Shown here one piece after another: positions 16,527 to 25,425 of a stretch of 64,000 nt of DNA. Source of the DNA: Dethiosulfatibacter aminovorans DSM 17477 (GTDB lineage Bacteria > Bacillota > Clostridia > Tissierellales > Dethiosulfatibacteraceae). Each line of letters begins with the position of its first letter. Positions within the stretch are counted from its first letter, which is position 1. The DNA lies in NCBI RefSeq assembly GCF_900142005.1, contig NZ_FQZL01000009.1:124001-188000 (forward strand), given 5' to 3'. The notes beneath the pieces are model-generated. The model ran no database searches. It was given only the letters and a program-made list of their open reading frames with translations, and was not told the DNA's origin. A program made the translations under genes and the position numbers.

Positions 16527-16955
16527 CTAGTTCAGCTGGTGCTGGAAGAATTCTATGTCTTCAATAGCACTTGTTATTACTCTTCTTTCGTCGTCATATC
16601 TTGCTAAAGCTATTGCCCTTTGAAAAGGGTAGTATGCTGCAGATATGAATCCTTCACTTTTTTGCGGCTTGCAGTTCATGTCTCTGGCTTTCATTATATA
16701 CCAATGAACCGTTTTTCGGATTTTCAGTCTCTTATTTGAATTCCTCATGAATTCATAGGAAATTCTATCAAGATATTTTATTACGCTTACCTTGGCTCCG
16801 CTTTCTTCATTAACTTCTCTTACGGCAGCGTGCATGAGTGTTTCATCTTTTTCAACCCTTCCCTTAGGAAGAACGAAATCGCCGTTGAATTTGCGCAGAA
16901 GCAGTATGGAATTTCCAAAAAAAACTATTCCTCCGGCACTTACTTCTTCTATCAT
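16527..16955 (-). CDS. Nudix hydrolase (YvcI position)
   Basis: 142 residues. Complete Nudix box GRVEKDETLMHAAVREVNEESGAKV (pattern G-x5-E-x7-REVNEESG) around residues 36-58, giving a magnesium-dependent hydrolase of nucleoside diphosphate-linked substrates; the actual substrate is unknown. It is first in the Nudix-whiA-ptsH operon, as Bacillus yvcI is at the head of its cluster, although the RapZ gene normally between them is absent here. Confidence 0.9.
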   Translation of the reverse strand: MIEEVSAGGIVFFGNSILLLRKFNGDFVLPKGRVEKDETLMHAAVREVNEESGAKVSVIKYLDRISYEFMRNSNKRLKIRKTVHWYIMKARDMNCKPQKSEGFISAAYYPFQRAIALARYDDERRVITSAIEDIEFFQHQLN

Positions 16956-17195
16956 TAATTGTCTCCTCAGTTAGAAATAATATGTATAGCATATCATTTA
17001 AAGACCATATAATCAACAAAATTCTTGGATAAGCGAAGCTCCCTGAACATTTAGTCTTAAAGAATAAATATTCATAATAGTTGTGAATATGTTTAAAATA
17101 TCAATCTTAGAATTGCAATTATCAGGTACTATAAAAGAGCATTTTCTTGTGCTATAATAAACTATTGAATTACCAAGTATGACTAAGGAGTTTTT

Positions 17196-20100
17196 ATGAG
17201 CAACAATAAATTTGTACATCTTCATGTCCATACGGAGTACAGTCTTCTGGACGGAGCTGCAAGGATAAGCAAGCTCATGGACAGGGCTGCACAGCTGAAT
17301 ATGGACAGCATTGCAATAACGGACCACGGGAATATGCATGGGGTTGTCCAATTCTATAAGGAAGCTAAAAAGAACAATATAAAGCCCATTTTGGGCTGTG
17401 AAGTATATATGGCGGAAAGGACAATGGCCGACAAGGATCCGGTGAAGGATAAAAACCAGTATCACCTGGTTCTATTGGCTGAAACACAGGAAGGTTACAG
17501 CAACCTGATTAAAATTGTTTCAAAGGGATACGTTGATGGATTCTACTACAAACCCAGAGTTGACAAGGAAGTGTTGAAAAAACACAGCAATGGAATAATA
17601 GCCTTGAGTGCGTGCATAGCAGGAGAGGTGCAACAGAAGATACTGAGAGAATCATATGAGAAAGCCGTTGAAAAGGCAATGGAATATATCGATATCTTTG
17701 GCAAGGATAATTTCTTTCTTGAACTTCAGGACCATGGTATAAGGGAGCAAAAGACAATCAATGAAAACCTGGCAAGAATGTCAAGGGAATATGATATTCC
17801 TTTAGTAATGACCAATGATGTTCATTATATAAACAGGGATGATGCGAAGTTTCATGAAGTGCTTCTTTGCATACAGACAGGAAAAAATATGGACGATGAG
17901 GATAGGATGAAGTTCCCTTCCGATGAATTTTTTCTAAAGGATTATGATGAAATGGTGTCCATGTTTCCTGGGCTTGAGGAGGCGGCTGATAATACTGTCA
18001 AGATTGCCGAAAGGTGTAATGTGGAGCTTGACTTCAATACGATGCATCTGCCTGAATTCATATCTCCCCAGGGATATGACAACACTTCCTATTTGGAGCA
18101 TCTTTGCAATGAAGGCATCAGGGAAAGATATGAAGAAGTGACTGAGGAGATTCAAAATAGACTGTCCTATGAACTTGGAGTAATAAAGGGAATGGGTTAT
18201 GTTGATTATTTCCTCATTGTCTGGGATTTCATTAAATATGCAAAGGACAATAATATTATGGTAGGTCCCGGCAGGGGTTCTGCCGTTGGAAGCATAGTTT
18301 CCTATGCCCTCAAAATCACCGATATTGATCCTCTGAAGTATGACCTGATCTTTGAAAGGTTTCTGAATCCCGAGAGGGTGTCAATGCCTGATATCGATAT
18401 CGACTTTTGTTATGAAAGGCGTGAAGAGGTTATTGACTATGTAATAGGGAAATATGGTTTTGACAGGGTTGCCCAAATAGTGACCTTTGGAACGATGGCT
18501 GCAAAGGGAGCCATAAGGGATGTGGGCAGGGCAATGAATATGTCCTACGGAGAAGTTGATTTTGTTGCTAAAAAGATTCCTGCGGAACTGGGAATTACAA
18601 TTAAAAAAGCCCTTGAAAAAAGCAGGGAGTTAAGGGAACTCTATGAAGGGGAAGAAAAAATAAAGGATCTTGTTGATATAGCAATGAAGGTGGAAGGCCT
18701 TCCAAGGCATACATCTACCCATGCGGCAGGAGTGGTCATATCAAAGCTTCCAATAACTGAATATGTACCCCTTTCCAGGAGCAAGGATGTGATTACAACC
18801 CAGTACAATATGACTGAGCTTGAAGAGCTTGGTCTTCTCAAGATGGATTTTCTGGGACTTAGAACACTGACTGTAATCAGGGATGCCATAGACCTGGTCA
18901 AGAAAAACACCGGCAGGGAAATAAGCTTCGACAAGTGCGAATATGATGACGCCAATGTATATGAAATGTTTTCGAGAGGGGACACCTTGGGGATATTTCA
19001 GTTTGAAAGCTCCGGAATGAGGGCAATCCTGAAGGAAATGAAGCCTGACCATTTTGAAAATATTGTTGCTGCAAACGCTCTGTACAGACCAGGTCCCATG
19101 CAGCAGATACCTGTGTATATCAACAACAAAAACAACAATTCTGAAATAGAATATATAAACGACAATCTGAAGGATATTCTCAATGTCACCTACGGATGCA
19201 TGGTCTACCAGGAACAGGTAATGCAGATAGTCAGAGATATCGGTGGATTTTCCTACGGCAGGTCCGACCTTGTTAGGCGGGCAATGGGAAAAAAGAAGAT
19301 GAAGGTCATGGAACAGGAGCGGCAATATTTCATCTACGGCAAGGAGGATGAACAGGGCAATCTTGAAATCAAAGGTGCCGTGAGAAATGGAATAAGTGAA
19401 AAGGATGCAAATGAAATTTATGACCTTATGATAGATTTTGCGAACTATGCCTTCAACAAATCCCATTCGGCTGCGTATTCAGCCCTTGCATATCAGACTG
19501 CATGGCTTAAGAACTATTATCCGGTGGAATTCATGGCCGCGCAGATATCCTCCATAATGAACAGTGCAGGGTCCGTTTCCATATATATAAGGGAATGCAA
19601 GAGGCTGGGGATAGAGGTTCTTCCGCCTGACATCAATGAAAGTGAAGCAAAGTTTATAGTGAAGGACGGGAAAATCAGATTTGGACTTGCTGCAGTAAAG
19701 AATGTTGGTGCCGGTGCAATAGATGAAATAGTGAAGGAAAGAAAGAAAAATGGGCAATTCAGTGATTTCACCGAGTTTTGTGAGCGTGTGGACAGCAGTG
19801 TTATGAACAAGAGGCAGATGGAATCGCTTATAAAATGCGGCGCCTTTGATTCATTGAATATTAAAAGGTCTCAGCTTATTGCAGTCTATGAAAATGTAAT
19901 AGACAATATCCACAAGTCAAGAAAAAACAAGGTGGAAGGCCAGATTTCACTTTTTGATTCCGGAGACATGAAGCAGTCCATGAACAGCTTTTCCATGCCT
20001 GATCTTAAGGAATTTGACGATAAGACCAAGCTTGCAATGGAAAAGGAAATGCTTGGAATATATATAAGCGGCCATCCGCTCAATGAATTCGAAGAAGAAT

Positions 20101-20672
20101 ACAATAGAATGGTAAATCTTACGTCTGCCCATATCATGGAGTTCATGGATGAGGACTCAGTGGACAACAAGCTTATTTTCGACGGATCAAAGGTTACAAT
20201 TGGAGGAATCATACTCAGAAAACAGAACAAGATTACCAAGAACAACAATCTCATGTGCTTTTTGACCCTTGAGGATTTCTATGGAGAAATCGAGGTGATA
20301 GTCTTTCCAAAGATACTTGAAAAATTCAAGAATATAATAAATGAAGACAATATGGTTCTTATCGGAGGAAGACTAAGCTTTAACGAAGATGAGGAGCCGA
20401 AGCTGATTGCTGAGAAATTCACTGCACTTAACAGGGAATGCAAGGGAACCTTGTATCTCAAGATTGAAAAAAAAATAAATCCTAATGAAGCCAAGAAGGG
20501 AATAGTGGACATTGTGAAGAAATACAGGGGGATGAATAACATAATCATTCATCTGGAACAAAAAAATCAGAACTACAGGCTTCCGGACGGATACAATGTT
20601 GACTGCATGAACAGGCTGATGCTTGTAGAGCTAAAGGATCTTCTGGGAGAATCCAATGTAATTGTCAAATGA
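17196..20672 (+). CDS. dnaE: DNA polymerase III alpha subunit (DnaE)
   Basis: 1158 residues. N-terminal PHP domain (LHVHTEYSLLDGA, residues 8-20; DHGNMHGV), palm with catalytic aspartates in PDIDIDFCYERR near residue 400, GPGRGSAVGSIVSYAL, the finger region (VYQEQVMQIVRDIGGFSYGRSDLVRRAMGKKK in part), helix-hairpin-helix and OB-fold (TIGGIILRKQNKITKNNNLM). This is the DnaE1/DnaE3 type without an intrinsic exonuclease; Firmicutes usually have PolC as main replicase alongside. Long untranslated stretch upstream has TATAAT at 17153; start has AAGGAG. Confidence 0.96.
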   Translation: MSNNKFVHLHVHTEYSLLDGAARISKLMDRAAQLNMDSIAITDHGNMHGVVQFYKEAKKNNIKPILGCEVYMAERTMADKDPVKDKNQYHLVLLAETQEGYSNLIKIVSKGYVDGFYYKPRVDKEVLKKHSNGIIALSACIAGEVQQKILRESYEKAVEKAMEYIDIFGKDNFFLELQDHGIREQKTINENLARMSREYDIPLVMTNDVHYINRDDAKFHEVLLCIQTGKNMDDEDRMKFPSDEFFLKDYDEMVSMFPGLEEAADNTVKIAERCNVELDFNTMHLPEFISPQGYDNTSYLEHLCNEGIRERYEEVTEEIQNRLSYELGVIKGMGYVDYFLIVWDFIKYAKDNNIMVGPGRGSAVGSIVSYALKITDIDPLKYDLIFERFLNPERVSMPDIDIDFCYERREEVIDYVIGKYGFDRVAQIVTFGTMAAKGAIRDVGRAMNMSYGEVDFVAKKIPAELGITIKKALEKSRELRELYEGEEKIKDLVDIAMKVEGLPRHTSTHAAGVVISKLPITEYVPLSRSKDVITTQYNMTELEELGLLKMDFLGLRTLTVIRDAIDLVKKNTGREISFDKCEYDDANVYEMFSRGDTLGIFQFESSGMRAILKEMKPDHFENIVAANALYRPGPMQQIPVYINNKNNNSEIEYINDNLKDILNVTYGCMVYQEQVMQIVRDIGGFSYGRSDLVRRAMGKKKMKVMEQERQYFIYGKEDEQGNLEIKGAVRNGISEKDANEIYDLMIDFANYAFNKSHSAAYSALAYQTAWLKNYYPVEFMAAQISSIMNSAGSVSIYIRECKRLGIEVLPPDINESEAKFIVKDGKIRFGLAAVKNVGAGAIDEIVKERKKNGQFSDFTEFCERVDSSVMNKRQMESLIKCGAFDSLNIKRSQLIAVYENVIDNIHKSRKNKVEGQISLFDSGDMKQSMNSFSMPDLKEFDDKTKLAMEKEMLGIYISGHPLNEFEEEYNRMVNLTSAHIMEFMDEDSVDNKLIFDGSKVTIGGIILRKQNKITKNNNLMCFLTLEDFYGEIEVIVFPKILEKFKNIINEDNMVLIGGRLSFNEDEEPKLIAEKFTALNRECKGTLYLKIEKKINPNEAKKGIVDIVKKYRGMNNIIIHLEQKNQNYRLPDGYNVDCMNRLMLVELKDLLGESNVIVK

Positions 20673-20696
20673 TAAGAATAAGTAAAATCTTTAATT

Positions 20697-20757
20697 AAAA
20701 TCTTCAATGAATTGTGATTGTATTATATAATATAGTTAGGTTGTTGAAGATTTTTTA
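20697..20757 (+). terminator. dnaE terminator
   Basis: AAAATCTTCAA (20697) pairs with TTGAAGATTTT followed by TT and TATTT; the loop of about 36 bases is AT-rich. Confidence 0.65.
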
Positions 20758-20785
20758 TTTACAAAATACAAAATTATGATATAAT
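20758..20785 (+). promoter_or_regulatory. Promoter of pfkA-pyk
   Basis: TTTACA (20758-20763), 16-base spacer, TATAAT (20780-20785); it begins in the T tract of the dnaE terminator and separates the glycolytic pair from dnaE. Confidence 0.65.
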
Positions 20786-20844
20786 AGCGATGGGGACGAA
20801 AAATGTAATAGGCGGGACATTTATAATCCCTGAGGAGGAATTTT

Positions 20845-21804
20845 ATGAGAAGAATTGGCGTATTGACCAGTGGAGGAGATGCACCGGGGATGAATGCGGC
20901 TATTAGAGCAGTCGTAAGATATGCTATCTACAGCAATATTGAAGTTCTGGGCATAGGAAAAGGATATAGAGGCCTGATAGAAAACGACATGAAGAATATG
21001 GACCTTTCATCTGTTGCAGACATTATCCACAGGGGCGGTACAATACTGGGAACAGACAGATGTGAAGAGTTCAAAACGGAAGAAGGTTTTGGCAAGGCTC
21101 TTGACAATCTTAGATACAGAGAAGTTGACGGTATAATCGTAATAGGCGGTGACGGCTCCTTCCAGGGAGCGCGGAAACTGAGTCGGGCCGGTATTCCTAC
21201 AGTGGGAATCCCTGGTACCATTGACAATGACCTGGCATATACTGAATATACTTTGGGATTCAATACAGCCTTGAATACTATACTTGATTCCATCGGTAAA
21301 ATCAGAGATACCTCTTCATCACACGAAAGAACAAACATTATAGAAGTAATGGGAAGGCACTGCGGGGATCTTGCTCTTTATTCGGGACTTGCAGGCGGAG
21401 CAGAGGTTGTTATGATACCTGAAGCGCCAATCAGCATAGACGGGATATGTGAGATAATTATGAGAGGTAAGGCGAGGGGCAAGAAACACAGTATCATAGT
21501 GTTGGCTGAAGGCTCTGGAAATGCCTATGACCTTAAGGATGAAATAAACAAAAGAATCGATGTTAGCGTCAGATATACAGTTTTGGGGTATATACAAAGA
21601 GGTGGAACACCCACTGCATATGACAGGCTTTTGGGAAGCAGGATGGGAGCCAAGGGTGTGGAACTTCTTGTTGATGGAATTGGCAACGTCGTATTGGGAA
21701 CAAAGGATGGCAAGGTATTCCATCAGGATATAGAAGAAGCATTATGTATGGAAAAACAGTTCGACTATGAAGCTTATGAACTGACAAAGATATTGTCAGT
21801 GTAA
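20845..21804 (+). CDS. pfkA: ATP-dependent 6-phosphofructokinase
   Basis: 319 residues, the size of the Bacillus enzyme. Converts fructose 6-phosphate to fructose 1,6-bisphosphate. Seen: ATP-binding LTSGGDAPGMNAAIRAVVR, GGDGSFQGARKL, the catalytic base in GTIDNDLAYTEYTLGF (Asp127 region), and the substrate site EVMGRHCGDLALYSGLA. GGAGG is 8 bases before ATG. Glycine rather than lysine after GGDG supports ATP use rather than pyrophosphate. Followed after 11 bases by pyk, so this is the standard pfkA-pyk operon downstream of dnaE. Confidence 0.96.
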   Translation: MRRIGVLTSGGDAPGMNAAIRAVVRYAIYSNIEVLGIGKGYRGLIENDMKNMDLSSVADIIHRGGTILGTDRCEEFKTEEGFGKALDNLRYREVDGIIVIGGDGSFQGARKLSRAGIPTVGIPGTIDNDLAYTEYTLGFNTALNTILDSIGKIRDTSSSHERTNIIEVMGRHCGDLALYSGLAGGAEVVMIPEAPISIDGICEIIMRGKARGKKHSIIVLAEGSGNAYDLKDEINKRIDVSVRYTVLGYIQRGGTPTAYDRLLGSRMGAKGVELLVDGIGNVVLGTKDGKVFHQDIEEALCMEKQFDYEAYELTKILSV

Positions 21805-21815
21805 ATGGAGGAGTT

Positions 21816-23573
21816 ATGAGAAAAACCAAAATTGTATGTACAATTGGTCCTGCGTCGCAGGAAAGGGAAACACTTGCTCAAATGGTTAAAGCAGGCATGA
21901 ACGTAGCAAGAATGAATTTTTCACATGGAGACCATGCCGAACATTTGGAAAGATTCAATACTGTAAAGGAAATAAGGGAAGAGCTTGATGCTCCTATAGC
22001 CATAATGCTGGACACAAAGGGTCCTGAAATTAGAACCAAGGAATTTGAAAAGGGATTTGTGGATCTGGAAATAGGACAAAAGGTTATTATTACATCAAGG
22101 GATGTCAAGGGAAAAGACGGTCTCATAAGCGTAACCCATGATAATATAGCAAATGACGTGGATGTAGACGATACAATCCTAATTGATGACGGACTTGTAG
22201 GCCTTACAGTGACGGCCAGGATAAATGATACGGATTTGGAGTGCGTAGTAAACAATGCAGGCACAGTAAAGAATAAAAAGGGTGTAAATATACCAAATGT
22301 TGACATAACTTTGCCTGCGCTGACTCAAAAGGATATTGATGATATTGAATTCGGGATAAGGCAGGACATAGATTTCATCGCGGCTTCCTTCATAAGAAAG
22401 GCAAGCGACGTTATGGAAATCAGAAAAGTTCTTGAAAATAACAATGCTGAGCATATACAGATAATCTCAAAAATAGAAAACCGTGAAGGTGTCAACAATA
22501 TTGATGAGATTATCAAGGTATCGGACGGAATAATGGTTGCAAGGGGAGACCTGGGAGTTGAAATACCGGCTGAAGAGGTTCCTCTTGTACAGAGAATGCT
22601 TATTGAGAAATGCAATATTGCAGGGAAGCCGGTAATTACTGCCACTCAGATGCTTGATTCAATGATGAGAAATCCTAGACCTACTAGAGCTGAAGTTTCG
22701 GACGTTGCAACAGCAATATTTGAAGGTTCGGATGCAATAATGCTGTCAGGGGAGACTGCAGCAGGAAAGTATCCTGTAAGGTCAGTAAAGACAATGTCTG
22801 ATATTGCATTGAAGATTGAGGATTCCCTTGATTATGATGAAATGTTCAAGAGGAGAAATTACTATGCCGACAATACCATAACAAATGCAATCAGTATGGC
22901 AACTTGCAGGACAGTGCTTTCTCTTGATGCCAGAGTGATAATAACTGCTACTGCATCAGGTTATACCGCTGCTGAAGTATCAAAGTTCAGACCCAGGGCT
23001 TCAATTGTCGCTGCAACACATTCGGAAAGGGTAATGAGAAAGCTTGCGATGTACTGGGGTGTCAAACCGATAAAAACCGAACAACTCGACATGACCGATG
23101 AACTTATAGAGAACTCTGTTCAGAGAGCTCTTGAAGTGGGATATATTAGAAATGGAGACCTGGTTGTAATAACCGCAGGTGTTCCCGTAGGAGTTGCAGG
23201 AAGCACAAACCTGTTGAAGGTTCATGTTGTAAGTGAACTCCTCTATAAGAAGGTTGGAGCAGGAAGGGAAACAGTTGTGGGCAGAGCTTGTGTCGGAGTT
23301 GTACCTGAAGACTTTGAAAACAAGTTTATGGAAGGAGATATTCTTGTTGCTCCTGTTACCGACAAGGATCTGATGCCATATATTGAAAAGGCTTCCGCTG
23401 TAATTGTAGAGGAAGGCGGACTTACTTCCCATGCATTCATAGTATGCATGAACCTTGGAATTGAAGTTGTAGTTGGAGCTGAAAATGCCACATCAGTAAT
23501 AAAGGATGGAGAAACAGTGACTGTAAACGGAACAAGAGGGGTTGTTTACAGAGGAGAAGCAAGGATATTGTAA
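21816..23573 (+). CDS. pyk: Pyruvate kinase with C-terminal PEP-utiliser-like domain
   Basis: 585 residues, the long Firmicute form. Catalytic barrel: MLDTKGPEIRTKEF, KIENREGVNNIDEI with substrate-binding Lys, MVARGDLGVEIPAEEVPLVQ, ITATQMLDSM. The C-terminal extension (about 475-585) is the mobile PEP-utiliser domain with GGLTSHAFIV near 535, in which the usual phospho-histidine context TSH is retained. The role of this domain in pyruvate kinases is regulatory or unknown. Makes pyruvate and ATP from phosphoenolpyruvate. Confidence 0.96.
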   Translation: MRKTKIVCTIGPASQERETLAQMVKAGMNVARMNFSHGDHAEHLERFNTVKEIREELDAPIAIMLDTKGPEIRTKEFEKGFVDLEIGQKVIITSRDVKGKDGLISVTHDNIANDVDVDDTILIDDGLVGLTVTARINDTDLECVVNNAGTVKNKKGVNIPNVDITLPALTQKDIDDIEFGIRQDIDFIAASFIRKASDVMEIRKVLENNNAEHIQIISKIENREGVNNIDEIIKVSDGIMVARGDLGVEIPAEEVPLVQRMLIEKCNIAGKPVITATQMLDSMMRNPRPTRAEVSDVATAIFEGSDAIMLSGETAAGKYPVRSVKTMSDIALKIEDSLDYDEMFKRRNYYADNTITNAISMATCRTVLSLDARVIITATASGYTAAEVSKFRPRASIVAATHSERVMRKLAMYWGVKPIKTEQLDMTDELIENSVQRALEVGYIRNGDLVVITAGVPVGVAGSTNLLKVHVVSELLYKKVGAGRETVVGRACVGVVPEDFENKFMEGDILVAPVTDKDLMPYIEKASAVIVEEGGLTSHAFIVCMNLGIEVVVGAENATSVIKDGETVTVNGTRGVVYRGEARIL

Positions 23574-23614
23574 AAAATTACCCGTGTTGACAATAAATCA
23601 ATCTAAAAGCAATA

Positions 23615-23640
23615 AGGGAGATGAGATATCTCTCTTTTGT
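23615..23640 (+). terminator. pyk terminator
   Basis: AGGGAGAT pairs with ATCTCTCT (one G-T pair), loop GAGAT, followed by TTTTGTTT. Confidence 0.7.
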
Positions 23641-23669
23641 TTGATATACAATATTACATGTGATATAAT
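23641..23669 (+). promoter_or_regulatory. Aminotransferase promoter
   Basis: TTGATA (23641-23646), 17-base spacer, TATAAT (23664-23669) with a TGA extended -10, about 38 bases before the start codon. Confidence 0.8.
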
Positions 23670-23707
23670 TCTCGAAGCAAGAAAAAATAAATTATTTGAG
23701 GTGGAAC

Positions 23708-24952
23708 ATGAAACCGTTGATGGTAGCAAATCATGCAAAGTGGCCTGCGAAGGATGATCCTATATTTGCGATAGCCGGCAAGGCTCAAGAGGCTACAAGG
23801 AAGTATGGAAGTGAAAATGTTATAAACTCCACACTTGGAGCCTTAATGAATGATGAAGGGAAACTCATAGCCTTTAAATCCGTATTTGATACTTTAAAAA
23901 ACATGCCTAATGAAGAAATAGCTGCATACGCTGCAATAGCAGGAATGCCTCAGTATCTTGATGCTGTGGTTGAGGCGTTCTTTACGGAACACAAACCCGA
24001 TGCTCATATAAGGGTTGTGGCAACTCCTGGAGGAACCGGTTCCATAAAGGAAGCTGTCTGGAACTATACTAACGAAGGGGATGAAATACTTACTTCGGAC
24101 TGGTTTTGGTCGCCATATCAGACTATTGCTGAAGAAGGTGGAAGAAACATTGTAACCTACAAGCTTTTTGATGATGAAGGTAACTACAATACTGAAGGTT
24201 TCAAAAGCAGGTTCAAGGAAATAATAGACCGTCAAAAGAGGCTCATGGCAATAATCAATACACCTGCTCACAACCCTACAGGATACAGTGTTTCAGACGA
24301 GGAATGGGATGATATACTTGATTTCCTTAAGGAAGAAGCAAAAGACCTTGAAAAGAAAATTATAATTTTTGTTGATTCGGCATATATCGATTTTGCAGGG
24401 GTTGGAGATGAAAGAAGAGCTTTCTTCGAGAAATTCTCAAATCTGCCTGATAATATTCTGGTGATTGCAGGATTCAGTGCTTCCAAGGGATTTACTATGT
24501 ATGGCCTGAGAAATGGAGCTGTAGTAGGAATATCTTCAAACGAAGAGATTGCAAATGAATTTTACGCGTCATGCGTACATACGGGAAGAGCAAACTGGTC
24601 AAATGGAAACAGAGGCGCAATGCTGACTGTTGCGGAAATATTCAATAACGAGGAACTCAAGAAGAGTTACCTTGAGGAGAAAAACCATTACAAGACGATG
24701 CTGAGGAAAAGAGCGGATGCATTTGTTGAAAATGCTGAGAAATGCGGATTGGAGCTTGTCCCTTATAGAGACGGTTTCTTCATCAGCATACCATGTGACA
24801 AGCCCTATGAGGCTAGTGAAGCATTGACGAAAAAGAATGTTTTTGTCGTACCTTTAGGAAAAGGACTTAGATTTGCTGTTTGTGCAGTTGCAGAAGACAA
24901 ATGCAGAAAAGCACCTGCACTGATTAAGGAAGTAATGGACGGTCTGAAGTAG
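23708..24952 (+). CDS. PLP-dependent aminotransferase, class I/II (aspartate/aromatic type)
   Basis: 414 residues from the ATG at 23708, preceded by GAGGTGG; a TTG at 23696 lies upstream of that ribosome site. Fold type I: cofactor phosphate loop ATPGGTGSIKEA, INTPAHNPTGYSV (the conserved Asn-Pro for the ring), VDSAYIDFAG, and the Schiff-base lysine near 260 in GFSASKGFTMYGLRNG. The C-terminal Arg in GKGLRFAVCA binds the substrate carboxylate. The form resembles tyrosine/aspartate aminotransferases from clostridia; the amino-acid preference cannot be fixed. Own promoter and terminator, so monocistronic. Confidence 0.88.
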   Translation: MKPLMVANHAKWPAKDDPIFAIAGKAQEATRKYGSENVINSTLGALMNDEGKLIAFKSVFDTLKNMPNEEIAAYAAIAGMPQYLDAVVEAFFTEHKPDAHIRVVATPGGTGSIKEAVWNYTNEGDEILTSDWFWSPYQTIAEEGGRNIVTYKLFDDEGNYNTEGFKSRFKEIIDRQKRLMAIINTPAHNPTGYSVSDEEWDDILDFLKEEAKDLEKKIIIFVDSAYIDFAGVGDERRAFFEKFSNLPDNILVIAGFSASKGFTMYGLRNGAVVGISSNEEIANEFYASCVHTGRANWSNGNRGAMLTVAEIFNNEELKKSYLEEKNHYKTMLRKRADAFVENAEKCGLELVPYRDGFFISIPCDKPYEASEALTKKNVFVVPLGKGLRFAVCAVAEDKCRKAPALIKEVMDGLK

Positions 24953-24978
24953 TATTCGTTATGAAAGAAAAGTTAAAG

Positions 24979-25018
24979 TGAGTTGTTGTAGTTTTATTCT
25001 ACGGCAGCTCATTTTTTA
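24979..25018 (+). terminator. Aminotransferase terminator
   Basis: TGAGTTGTTGTAG pairs with CTACGGCAGCTCA around a TTTTATT loop, followed by TTTTTT. Confidence 0.75.
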
Positions 25019-25036
25019 TAATCTAAGAAATTTAAG

Positions 25037-25070
25037 TTGACTTATATATTCAAATATTGTAATATATAGA
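25037..25070 (+). promoter_or_regulatory. Promoter with ArsR-like operator
   Basis: TTGACT (25037-25042), 17-base spacer, TAATAT (25060-25065). The spacer and -10 form the imperfect palindrome ATATATTCAAATATTGTAATATAT typical in layout of ArsR-family operators (inner part ATATTCAAATATT), so the downstream ArsR protein probably represses its own operon here. Confidence 0.65.
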
Positions 25071-25113
25071 TAAATAAAGATGATAATAATTTAACAAATT
25101 GGGAAGTGATTAA

Positions 25114-25425
25114 ATGGAACACGGAATTTTAGACAGTGAGACATTGGAGAAGATGGCTGGGATTTTCAAACTTCTTTCTCATCCATCAAGATTGTGCATA
25201 ATGGTAAATTTGATGGCGGTGAAGGAAAGCAATGTTTCCAGAATGCAAAATTGTCTTTGCGAACCTCAATCAACAGTATCACAGCATATTTCAAAACTTA
25301 AGGCTGCAGGATTGATCAAGGGGACCAGAAAGGGTACGGAAATTGTTTATAAAGTATCAGATGATACAGTGAAAGGCATGCTTGTAGATATGCTTAATCT
25401 ATTAGGAAAAGGAGATTTGATCTGA
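25114..25425 (+). CDS. ArsR-family repressor, probable sulfur/redox or metal sensor
   Basis: 103 residues. Winged helix with recognition helix QSTVSQHISKLKAAGLIKG. Three cysteines may form the sensor: Cys28 (HPSRLCIM) and Cys47/Cys49 (QNCLCEPQSTV). The CxC in front of the recognition helix resembles metal- or persulfide-sensing ArsR members. Its stop overlaps the ATG of the sulfur-transferase fusion gene (TGATG), so it almost certainly controls that gene; the enzyme content points to persulfide or sulfane sulfur as signal. Confidence 0.88.
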   Translation: MEHGILDSETLEKMAGIFKLLSHPSRLCIMVNLMAVKESNVSRMQNCLCEPQSTVSQHISKLKAAGLIKGTRKGTEIVYKVSDDTVKGMLVDMLNLLGKGDLI

